DNA of 64,000 nt, taken from Nemophila menziesii (lineage: Eukaryota; Streptophyta; Magnoliopsida; Boraginales; Hydrophyllaceae). The DNA lies in contig JARWIR010000016.1 of the NCBI GenBank assembly GCA_029959085.1, forward strand, positions 7,423,441 through 7,487,440, written 5' to 3'. This document shows positions 36,035-45,931 of this stretch, in pieces; positions within the stretch are counted from its first letter, which is position 1, and the number at the start of each line of letters is the position of its first letter. Under the pieces are notes generated by a model that saw only the letters and a list, made by a program, of their open reading frames with translations, did not search any database and was not told the DNA's origin. Made by a program: the position numbers and the translations under genes.

Positions 36035-36947
36035 TCATTTACTCATGAAAGGACACCCAGCTGAAAGCTTCTCGGTTCCACTTCCTTCTGCATCCGAAAT
36101 TAGTTCTCCCTTAGTAAGACCTCCAAGCAGCTCTCCACGGTCATAGAAGAACTCCGCTGACACTACTCTGTCAACATCATCTATCTGTTCCATAAAAACA
36201 ACATCATTAACATTTAACATAACAAGTCAAAAATGTTTTCAAAAGTTGTAAAAATAATAGAAAAAAAGATATATGTTACTTACCCCAAATATTGCAAGTC
36301 CATAAAATTCAACCCTTTCACCAGTAGGCTGATAATTATAATAAGGTCCTTCAAAATAACCCCAGTGCCTGAATTTGAATACAATATTTGGTTTCTCTGA
36401 GTAAACTTGGAGGACCTCAATAGCAAATCCTCTTGGAAGTGTTGTTGTGAAAACCTTTTGAGATGATTCAGCTGTTTCTACGGTAGGATCGTAAATCTGC
36501 ATTTCTTTTGGCAAAGATGTTTGTAAGAATACATTGTAGCTTCCTCCAATAGTTGCAACTTCCTCCAAAGTTTGAGCTGCTCTTCCATTTATGCTTATGG
36601 TGAACTTCTCAGGGTCAAATGATTTGATTTCAGCAGGGACGGACTTATGGACCAATTCCATTTCATATGATTTCACAAGTCTTTGCACTCTTTCTTCAGT
36701 TGTTCCAACAGCCCATACCTGTCACATTTAATGATTAGTAATGAAAATGATAAAATGTGCTAGAGTGACAATTATATGATAACATTAGGAGTATAAACTA
36801 GCTAGGGAGGATAATGCGTACATTTGTTCGGCCTTCTTCGAAAAGCTTGTTTACTACATCGTAATTAGGAGCTTCACCGAATCTCCAAGTGGTGTTTGCG
36901 ATATCTTCTTCAGTCAAGTAATCCCTGTATGGATCTAGAGATGCCAT
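36035..36947 (-). CDS. Pathogen-related protein, copy C (three exons, 236 aa)
   Basis: Exons on the minus strand are 36947-36822 (42 codons), 36718-36284 (145 codons) and 36184-36035 (49 codons plus stop). Introns are short, 103 and 99 bp, with GT-AG borders. The protein begins MASLDPYRDYLTEEDIANTT and ends SAGCPFMSK. In exon 2 about 17 of 145 residues differ from copies A and B, mostly conservative. Without insertions this is the compact form of the gene, and the likely model for its ancestral structure. A block of its 3' flank (AACACCTCCAAACACAAA) and the CATTCAAAAGCAGCCA block upstream are shared with copies A and B. No signal peptide; biochemical role unknown. Confidence 0.92.
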
Positions 36948-37043
36948 TTTTCAACTCTTGTGACGAAAAAGTAGAATGTATTTTTTTTTTAAATCAGTAA
37001 CTAGGTTGTATTGAATGTGAACTTTAGTATCAAAAACTCTTGT

Positions 37044-37049
37044 TATATA
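37044..37049 (-). promoter_or_regulatory. Probable TATA box of pathogen-related gene C
   Basis: Reads CTATATAACAAG on the minus strand, about 97 bp upstream of the ATG, at the position of the TATA boxes of copies A and B. Confidence 0.5.
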
Positions 37050-37059
37050 GACAAAATAA

Positions 37060-37725
37060 TCGCAGAAGGTAAGAGCAACTTTCATGGATTCTTGGCTATC
37101 GTAAATATAAATAATTACAAGCAGCCAAACCTACGAAACCCATAAAGATCCGACCATTCAAAAGCAGCCACCCCACGCCAATAGATTGAAATATTCAATT
37201 ACAAGTTGTGTTTTCAGTGGTACAAAATACTTATTTTTTAGTTTAGGCATATGATTGAGCTCAAATCTATTGATTTCTATTATATCCTTTTCTTGTTTTC
37301 TATTGTTTTCAATTTTCATGGCACCTTTGATTCTATAATATGTTACACCTTATGATAGATACGCTTAATCTGGCTTACGGGTTAAAATCAATTGAAAATA
37401 TCACCCTAAAATCTATTACATCAGTCACTTTTTTTTTTAAGTCATAGTGCGGCATAATACATTCTTGAAAATGGTGGAGAAATTTTTACTCAGCGTGAGC
37501 TTTTAAATCTCAGTTACTAAACCTAATCTCATAAGTATTAAAGAGTCACAGAAAATGGACAGAGCAAGAGGCCAAGATGCTCTACATTTTATTTTCCAAG
37601 TCAATTGTACTGTAGCTCCTATAAGTTGTAATAATTTTTTCTTTTGACGTTTAATAAGTACCTATAGAATTAACCTATCTCTAATTTAGAGAATTACATA
37701 ACAATTTTTCCAATAGTTCATGTTT
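37060..37725. other. Non-coding flank of gene C
   Basis: AT-rich sequence. The first 120 bp or so resembles the upstream regions of copies A and B. A T-run at 37,428-37,438 may be the tail of the LINE remnant that follows. Nothing else is seen. Confidence 0.4.
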
Positions 37726-37729
37726 CCTT

Positions 37730-38000
37730 AATGCCCTGTGTGTCAGGCTTTTTTTCTAGAGTGTCTTCTCTCCTATTGAACTTTCATGGGATATGTTTAA
37801 AAAACACCGGATCAATCTCTGTTGCCAGCTTCTTGATTTGTCTAATATATGGTCTGAGCCTCCATCTAACTGCCGACACCTACTTTATACCTTGAATTAT
37901 TTCAAGGTTATCAGGAAAGACAGTGATCTTTTCTTGTGGTTTGTGTCTTCTTGTGTCTAATATACGAATTGTCGCTTGCGCTTCTCTTTTTTACAAGAAT
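37730..38000 (-). mobile_element. Decayed LINE RNase H fragment
   Basis: Minus-strand remnant whose DNA aligns with the RNase H part of the LINE at 49,775 (shared blocks such as GCCCTGTGTGTCAG, GGTCTGAGCCTCCA and TTTCAAGGTTATC, which encode the SDNLEI-type strand). Frames are broken. Confidence 0.7.
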
Positions 38001-38182
38001 TGCAAAGATCTTGTATTTTTATTAATTTGAACCACTCCTATAAATTGTAATAATATTTTTTAAATTAGTTATTACGGTAAGTTCTTACTCCCTTCCTAAA
38101 ATTTAGTTAGTCTACCTATTAAAATAACCAAATACATCACATTGGAGTTTTAAATGGAACAAGAAAATCATGTTAATTTAAT

Positions 38183-39772
38183 GAAGGAATTATAAATAGA
38201 GGAGTGAGGCCATTCTATTTTCCTATTAAAAGGCCTCCCACTATTAAGTCCATTACTTCTTAACTAGAAACAAAAAATATTTAAAAAAACTCCTTTTAAT
38301 TTCTTATTATACTGGAAAAACCCCCAAATTCCACCTCATATAGGTTACGCATCACAAAATCCATTTCATTTTTCCATCATTATTCTCTCTCTTCTCTCTT
38401 AATACTCGTTTTCTGTTCTCTCTCTTGACAAGAAAACCAGCGCCACCTTAGATCTCTCTTTACCACCACCAAGCTCTCCTGCAGAAAAAAAAACCCACCA
38501 CCACCACTCTCTCTTCTCTCTAGTTCCCAGATATCACCATTCCCCACCACCAAGCTATCCTACAGAAGAAAATCCACCACCACTCTCTCTTCTCTCTTGT
38601 TCCTAGATCTCACCATCCCCCACCATCAAGCTCTCCTGCAGAAGAAAACCCACCACCACTCTTCTCTCTCTTCACACCAGGGTCTCACCCTCATACCAAG
38701 CCGATCTCCCTTCTAATGGTGAGTTAGAAGAGATTTCGTTTTGTTTTTTGTTCCATTGTAACGAGTATGAAGAAATTTTTTTGTTCTTTTGTTCTGGCGA
38801 GCCCATTGGTACAACCCAGTTGGGTCTGTACCCACCCAATTGTGAAGAGCCCATTGGTAAACCATGTTGGGTCTGTACCGACCCAACTGTGAAGAGATCT
38901 GTTTCTTCAAAAACTATGAAGATCCCATGGGTACATCACTGTTGCTATTAGAATCGGTTTTGTACCCAACTGCAGTGAAATTTTTTAGTTTCGCCTAACT
39001 GCTGGAAATGGTCTGTACCACCCACCTGTTGTTATTATAACTAGGTTTGTACCCTCTTGGGTCTGTACCCACTTGTGAAGAGATTTAGTTTGTCCCGGGT
39101 CCGTACCCACTTGTGAAGAGATTTGGTCTGGCACAGGTTCGTACCCACCCAACTGTTGTGAAGAGATTTCTATTTCTTTTTTCTTACAACAAGTATGAAG
39201 AAATTTGTTTTTTTCCTATAATGCATGTTCTATGATGTGTGTGAAGAGATCTGATCTGTTTCTTCACAGACCAGGAACATCCCATGGGTACAACCCTGTT
39301 GGTATTCAAAATAGGTCTGTACCCAACTGTTGTGGATTGGTCCAACTGCTAGAGATAATTTGTACTCCACCTATTGTTATTCTAACTGGGACTATACCCA
39401 TCACCTGAGTTTTGACATATTAAAATTGAGTCTATACCCACTTGGACTTTTACATGTACAACTAGCAGTAAAAAATGAATATACTTGGTATTGGGTCTTA
39501 AAAAATGGGTACGAGCGTTAATAGGTGCGTACCCATTTCATATAACAAATTATTTTAGCTGTGATAAAAAGGTTCGTCGGTACGTACCCATTACGAATCT
39601 GGACCCCAAATGAAAAAATAAAATTAAATAGAACTAATTAATTTAAATAGAAAAGGTATACAGGTAAATTGGCAAAACCAGATATGTAACTAAGGCCTTT
39701 AATAGTATAAGTAATGAACTAGGCCTTAAAAAATAAGTTTGGGATTTTAGGGCTCATTTTTGTAATTTCATC
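38183..39772 (+). mobile_element. Mutator-like element, family 2, perfect 9-bp duplication
   Basis: Flanked by TAATTTAAT (38174-38182, 39773-39781). The left end is GAAGGAATTATAAATAGAGG and the reversed right end is GATGAAATTACAAAAATGAG, continuing GCCC. Inside are a CT-rich leader with a ~90-bp unit repeated about three times (38,460-38,690, containing CCACCACCAAGCTCTCCTGC-like text), then a long array of GGGTCTGTACCCAACTG-type motifs (38,800-39,600). No protein is recognised. Size and layout match the element at 33114-34684. Confidence 0.8.
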
Positions 39773-40257
39773 TAATTTAATAGGATGAGTCAAATAGATT
39801 TGTTCTTCAACACCAAAGGGGAGTCAAGATATTTTTTGTCAGAGGGTCATAGGTTTGGATGCACCGGTCCTAAATATATTTCCCATTTTGTTTAGATTTA
39901 TTTGTATTATAGATTCATATATTATGCAAAATTATAAAGTAATTAATATAATATACAAAATTGCACTACAGATCTCTATATTATGTAAATAATATTACAT
40001 TATAAATTTTAATATTATTTCAATTAATTATCTTATAAATATCTAATATATACAAAATAATATATATTTTATCATAAAAAATAAAATATTCACATAAATA
40101 AAATTATTATAAGCTTGATAAATTAAATTTTAAAAATTAGAAAATTAAATAAAAAATCTAAAATTTTTAAAAGACAGCAAAACTTATATAATTTTAATTT
40201 TCTTTTTCAAAAATAATTTTTTATTTGCCCACTCGCCTAGAGATGACAATGATTAAA

Positions 40258-41944
40258 GAGATTATTACCCAAGAGGTCTTGAAAACACCACCTCAAGACC
40301 CAACAAGAACGGGTTTATTCTATATTCTTACCAAAGGCCACAACCAAAAATTAACATTATACCCAAAAAATCCAATTACATTTCTACCCTTTTTTCCCCT
40401 ACATATATTAATTTGGTCAGAAATATTTTAAAACCTAAATCACTTCCGATCTCCTCTATATTTTATCTCTCTTTCTCTTTCCTGCGGTCTCTTTCCTCTT
40501 TCACGTGAAAAGTCTTCCCTGCAGAGTTTGCTCGTGAAGACAGCTTTGTGGTTGAAGCTCCGGTGATGACAGCTTCCGGCGCGTCGCTCGTGGAGATTCG
40601 CAGTGGTGGTGCTGCAGTTGGTGGAGATTCGCCATTCATGGAGATTCGCGGTGGTGGTGCTTCCGTTCGTGGAGATTCGCCGTTCATGGAGATTTGCGGT
40701 GGTGGTGCTGCCGTTTGTGGAGATTCGCGGTGGTGCGAAGTGGTGGTGCTGCTGTGTTCGTGGTGGTGCCGCCACCGTTTATGCAAACTTCATTGTTCTT
40801 TGGATATATGGCTTGTATATGCTATGGATTCTTTCTTATGCGTTGGATGTTGGATTTAGAGCATCTTTGCTTTTTGTTCGTCATATATACCGTTCGATTA
40901 AATGTGAGTAGTAGTAATGATTAATAAACTTTATTTGTTAAAAACACTATGGTTCATGAGTTGGGAAAGAAAATCGCAAATCTAGTAGAGTAGAACTTTT
41001 GAAAAGGATAAATGTAATATTGAATTGAACAATGAGACATTATTATTTTATCTTATATCAGTAGTTGTTTCAAGCGCAGTTTTGAGCCTGATGAAGTTAC
41101 ATTTCTTATTGTGATCAATGGGTTATGCGAAGTGGGAGATACTTTTAAAGCTATTGATTTTTTTGTTTTGTGATATATTCTCTGTGTTAGAGATCAATGA
41201 AAATGAACTAATCTATTATATTTTTTTTTGTGATCTATTCTCGTATGAAATGCCGTAATGGTTTTTTTATTTTATTCTTTTTAATTGTAATACTCAGCAA
41301 CTTTGGACCCTTTCTTTGTTTTTTCGCATACTCAAGTAAAATTACTGAGCATGCTCGGTTATCTTATTGAGAACATGAGCCCACTTAGTAAAGATACTGA
41401 GCAAACGAGCATACTTAGTAAAGATACTGAGCAAACGAGCATACTCAATAAAGATACTGAGCAAACGAGCATACTCAATAAAGATACTGAGCACACGAGC
41501 ATACTCAATATATTTACTAAATAAAAAAGTCGAATACTCAGTAACTAATTTCGATACTCAAAACTTTTTTCAATACTCAGTAAAAAATTTCATGCTCAGT
41601 AATCTATACTCATGACTTTTCCATGCTCAGTACTCTATGCTCATGACCTTTTCCATGCTCGGAACTTTTTCCGACGGTGATCGGTAGTGGTCGGAGTTGG
41701 AAATTATTGCTAATTAATGAAGGAGGAGAGAGAAAAAATGATAAAGGAGGAAAGAGATTGATGCTAATGGATGAGAGAGAATAATGGTAATAGAGGAGAG
41801 CGAAGAATCTATTTTTTGTCTTATATACACTATAATGGTAGTAATGACAACGGACATCTTAGAGGTCTCTTTAGAGGAGAGAGGAATGGACTAATTCCTT
41901 TGTGGTACTAAGATGGTCTCCAAGACCCCATATGTAATTCACCC
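40258..41944 (+). mobile_element. Mutator-like element, family 1, carrying a PPR fragment
   Basis: Termini are GAGATTATTACCCAAGAGG and, reversed, GGGTGAATTACATATGGGG. The flanks ATGATTAAA and ATTTTTAAG (40249-40257, 41945-41953) match at six of nine places, so the duplication is decayed or uncertain. Order: TATA-like box, CT-rich leader, a GC-rich block with GTGGAGATTCGCGGTGGTGG repeats (40,560-40,760), a piece of a pentatricopeptide repeat gene (41,066-41,160), then an array of GATACTGAGCAAACGAGCAT and ATGCTCAGTA repeats (41,340-41,660), and a right end rich in GGAGAGAG. Non-autonomous. Confidence 0.85.
41066..41160 (+). pseudogene. Captured pentatricopeptide-repeat (PPR) gene fragment
   Basis: About 32 codons in one frame, including FEPDEVTFLIVINGLCEVG and then DTFKAID. 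This is the canonical plant PPR motif spacing (xPDxVTFxxLIxGLCxxGxxxxA). PPR proteins bind organelle RNA, but this fragment covers only one repeat, with no start and a nearby stop. It lies inside the Mutator-like element. Confidence 0.75.
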
Positions 41945-42618
41945 ATTTTTAAGATATTGCAATGGATACTCGATCTGTGGAAGCGATGGTGCATCCATGA
42001 GGGTTTGGTTCTCACAAAAGGTAACCGGTGGGTTATCCATTTGGATATGGTTTTTTATAACAATCCGACGGATAATCTGAAATCCGAATAAATATAAAAA
42101 TAAAAAAATATAAATATAAATACTATATATATAATGATATCCTATATATACAAAATTTATACATAATATCAACCAAATAAAGTTATTTCATACATAAAGT
42201 ACCTAATTTATTATTATCTAGTTTATTACTATATTATCAAATACTTATTTATGGTATCTCAATAATTATGTAGCTAATTTTAAAATTTGGAAAATACTTT
42301 TTAGAGTATTTTATTTAAAGCTTATTAAATGATCGCGGATGCGAATTAACCGCGGATAAACCGCATCCATCGTGGATGCGGATTCGGTAAATAATTTTAA
42401 AATCCGATGGTTAATGGATTAGATTTGGCTATCGTTTTTTTTAATGGATATGGATGTGGTTATTCTATTTATCGAGGATATCTTATCCGTTACCATCTCT
42501 ACTCGCCTCCCTCCCCTCCCCTCCCCGACACCCCCAACCCCGATGCATGCGAGTCCGCCTTTGTTCAATACAACACAAATATAATTAATTAAAAGATAAA
42601 ATATTCGTAAACTAACTA

Positions 42619-42872
42619 CTCCTTCTTTTCCATTTTATCGGTCACGTTTGCTAGTCACAATATGTGTTACTTTACATTTCCAATGTAGCATTAATTATAA
42701 TTTTTCCTATTTTATTCTTTTGTTTAAATTTACATGTAAGTTTGGAAAAATTATTCTAGAAGTAATTAATAGGGTTGATCAAGTAATTTTTAAGTCAGTT
42801 GTATGAAAATCATTAAACTTATTAATATGTGTGTCCAAGTAAAAAACGACACTTAAAATAGGAAGGAGGGAA
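42619..42872. mobile_element. Stowaway-like MITE
   Basis: The left end CTCCTTCTTTTCCATTTTAT and reversed right end TTCCCTCCTTCCTATTTTAAG resemble the CTCCCTCCGT-type termini of Stowaway elements, with TA at both borders. About 254 bp, AT-rich, non-coding. Confidence 0.5.
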
Positions 42873-42874
42873 TA

Positions 42875-43995
42875 TTCAAATTATAATTTTTTTAAAGAAA
42901 AATTAGATTTTTCACATATTCTATAATTACTTTTAATATTTTAATAAGATAATGACCTAAAACATTCTCTAGTCTATAATAAAATTTAAGTGGGATACCA
43001 CTCCAAATTACATCACTTTGGAAATTATAAACACAAGAATAAAATAGGAAAAAATACAATTAATGCTACATTGTAAAATAGGAAATTACATCACTTTGGA
43101 AATTATAAACACAAGAACAATGAATAAAGCGGGTGGAGATGCAGGATCATTGGGATTACGAGAATTTTAGGATCAATGTTGAGGCACTTCATATTGACGA
43201 GGATCACCCTCGTGATTTAAAGTCATACTAGTTGGGGTAATACTCCTAAGGATATTTGGTTAAAATTGGAGGAAGACCATGGAAACGAAAAAGGATTCGA
43301 CAAGTTTCAAATGGGAAAAAACACGCAGGGTTGGGGTATCGGGGCTTAATATCATTCTAGCTCCATATCTTTAGACATCTTAGACATTGTCTTTGGCTGT
43401 AGTGATTGAACATTTTGGGGAAAACAAGAATTACGGTGGAGATGGATACAAAAGAGATATAAAATAAAACTGGGCCCAATAGGGCTTTGAAGGGACTTTA
43501 TATGGATGTTTTGGTAACTAAAGAGAATTTGGTCAATGTGATAATATTACAAATATAAAAATAAAGCTTGGGTAGTGAAGAACATATGGAGAAACAACCG
43601 GAATTAGAAGTAGCTCGATATTGAGAAATTATGTTAGGAGGTATGAACGTATGGCCTCGTATGAGACTGGACGAGGGGAATGGATTGATGGTGATACGCT
43701 ATAAGCTGGGCAACAACAAATCCAAATTACATATAGAATGAGAAGGTATTTCTTTGGTTTAGGTCCAAATCTAATCCATTCCTTATGTAGCTATTCAAGA
43801 TATGCAGAAATATGAGATGCCTTGGGATGAATCTCTTATGAGCCTAGTTCCATGTTTCTTGCCTTTGACGAACCCTAGTAAGCTCCTAGTGCCTGATTAG
43901 AATAAAGGATTGGTAGAATGGGTCACTAAAACTCCATGGTCATGGTCATGTTTTGCGTAAACATATATATAAAGTATAATAATTGTGTAAAGTAA
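42875..43995. other. Unassigned non-coding tract
   Basis: Contains two direct copies of a 30-odd-bp block starting AAATTACATCACTTTGG (about 43,006 and 43,083). The stretch 43,130-43,920 has near-average base composition and looks like decayed coding sequence, but no frame is open for long and I recognise no family. It ends at the target duplication of the next element. Confidence 0.4.
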
Positions 43996-44004
43996 ATGAA
44001 ATTA

Positions 44005-45922
44005 GAGATTATTACCCAAGAGGTCTTGACCACACTACCCCGGGACCTAACAAGACCCCTTGGATTAACTCTTCTAACTAAAGGCCTCAACCATAAATTA
44101 ACACTATAGACAAATTTTCCAATTACCTTTTCGCCCTTATTTGTATTTTTTTCCCCTATATATAATAATTCATATCAGATATATTTAATAAACCCTAAAA
44201 CTAATTTCTCTCTCCTCTATCTTTAATCCTCTCTCCTCTCTAATCTCACGGCAACAGCTTTTTCATGGCTTCATCCTAAGCAATCTTTTCCAGCAAGATC
44301 TGAGCACAAATCTCCAACACATATCGACTTCGTTAGCCAACGACTTTTGCTGCTTCGAACGGAGTTTCATTCTCCGTTAGACTCCGGCGCGTGATGTATT
44401 CTCCAAAAATCCGGCGGTTGCGAGAAGACTCCGGCGAGAAGGTCGAGCGGTGCGGTGGTTTCTTCGAGCTCCTGCTGCGTGCAGCCATGTCAGATCCGTT
44501 GAGGAGGCTCTCCTGCAGCGTGATTTCCGACGACGAGGCTCACAAGATTCACCATAGCTTCATCTCAGCCTCAGATCTGATTGTGTGTTCGGCTTAGAGC
44601 CCAATAATGGCAGCGGTGCATCGATTTGTGTTTATGGGTGATTTTGCTACTTCTCACACCGCAGAGTTCCTTCTTTGGCAGAGCTATGGAATGCTCAATG
44701 CATTAGACATTGGTGAGAATAAATCTGCTTACTATTTTCGCATTGCTTTACCTGGAGTCTTTAGAATTTAGCTGTGAGATTGAACGTGATGGAAGAGTAC
44801 ATATTGAAGGTGTAACATTAACTGGTGGGTGGAAAAAGTGTTTCAGGATGTTGTAGAGTTTTTGAAATGAAAACTCAGCTTTTATGCCCTCCTGGACCTT
44901 TTACTCTCTCTTTTACACTGCCTGGACCTGTTGATCCAAGGCTGTTTTCACCTTACTTTAGGTCTGATGTCTTATTTGAAGGTGTAGTTGCCAAATATGA
45001 GCAGTAGCTGTGATCTGAGTTGAGTTGTTTTGCTTTCTTTAGGCATGAAAATAGAAATAGATATCAGTTAAATGTTAAAGTTCTTGTGGATGCCCTTTCT
45101 AAAATTTTAATTCCTACAATTTTGCGTAATTTTGGTAATTGGAATGTTAGAATCGTTGTAGATCTTTTGGATTTAAAAATTGATAATTTCAACGAAAAAA
45201 AAAGTATTGATATGCTTAATACAATTTTATTTTTTTATTTTTTTTTGTCGTGTATTGATATGCTCAATACAATTTTATTTTTATTTTTTTTCCTTACTTA
45301 AAATCTTAATCAAGAAAATTATTTGTTACTAGATAATGCTTTAAATTTTAATTAGAAAATAATAGAACTCAACAATTTTTTCCTTCATGCTCAGTAAATT
45401 TACTGAGCAAACGAGCATGCTCAGTAAAGCGACTCAACAAAAAAATTCGAATAATCAGCAAATTTTTCCGATACTCAGCACTTTTTCGATGCTCAGTACT
45501 TTTTCCATGCTCAGTACTTTTCCATGCTCGGTACTTTATGCTCAGTACTTTTTCCATGCTCAGTACTTTATGCTCAGTACTTTTTCCATGCTCAGTACTT
45601 TATCCGACGGTGGTCGGTGGTGGTCGGCGGTGGTCGGTGGTGGTCGGCGGTGGTCGGTGGCCGGAGGTCGGAGCTGGAATTATTAATAGTTAATGACAGA
45701 GGAGAGAGAAAAATTGATAAAGGAGGAGAGAGATTAATGGTAATGGAGGAGAGAGAGTAATGGTAATGGAGGAGAGAGAAGAAACTATTTTTTTTGTCTT
45801 ATATACACTATAAGGGTAGTAAAGGTATTTGTCAATTTTGAGGCCTCTAAGTAGAACAGAGAATCCACTTGGTTCCTATATGGCTCTAAGATGGTCCCCA
45901 AGACCCCTTGGGTAATTCACCC
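44005..45922 (+). mobile_element. Mutator-like element, family 1, Pack-MULE carrying an alpha-crystallin-domain gene fragment
   Basis: A perfect 9-bp duplication ATGAAATTA flanks it (43996-44004, 45923-45931). Termini are GAGATTATTACCCAAGAGG and, reversed, GGGTGAATTACCCAAGGGG. Order: a CTATATATAATA box, CT-rich leader, a GC-rich block with a 68-codon frame (44391-44597), a captured host gene fragment (44,609-45,007), AT-rich sequence, an array of ATGCTCAGTACTTTTTCC repeats (45,385-45,600), a GGTGGTCGGCGGTGG block, and a GGAGAGAG-rich right end. No transposase. This is the best preserved copy of the family in the window. Confidence 0.93.
44609..45007 (+). pseudogene. Captured fragment of an IDM3/ACD22.3-like alpha-crystallin-domain gene
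   Basis: Read in three successive frames, the DNA gives YYFRIALPG, CEIERDGRVHIEG, and FEMKTQLLCPPGPFTLSF with DPRLFSP and FEGVVAKYEQ followed by a stop. This is the C-terminal alpha-crystallin (HSP20-like) part of the plant protein family that includes alpha-crystallin domain protein 22.3 and INCREASED DNA METHYLATION 3, which by general knowledge acts in active DNA demethylation complexes. At least two frameshifts or a retained intron and an early stop make it non-functional as a full protein. The assignment rests on recognising the motif series, not on a search. Confidence 0.72.
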
Positions 45923-45931
45923 ATGAAATTA

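Larger units (their letters stand above)
40239..42500. mobile_element. hAT-type non-autonomous element with perfect 8-bp duplication
   Basis: ACTCGCCT flanks it on both sides (40231-40238, 42501-42508). Termini are AGAGATGACAATG and, reversed, AGAGATGGTAACG, the type common to plant hAT MITEs. The interior right part (41,950-42,490) carries many ATCCGCGGATAA-like motifs on both strands, also typical. Only 19 bp inside its left end a Mutator-like element has inserted (40258-41944). No transposase; without the nested element it would be about 570 bp. Confidence 0.88.

Noticed and set aside
40440..40911. Overlapping frames of about 100 codons on both strands
   Set aside because: Produced by the GTGGAGATTCGCGGTGGTGG repeats of a Mutator-like element; open frames on both strands show base bias, not coding.
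43991..44010. Element at 44005 considered as a Helitron because of its gene cargo
   Set aside because: It has terminal inverted repeats and a perfect 9-bp duplication, which Helitrons lack.
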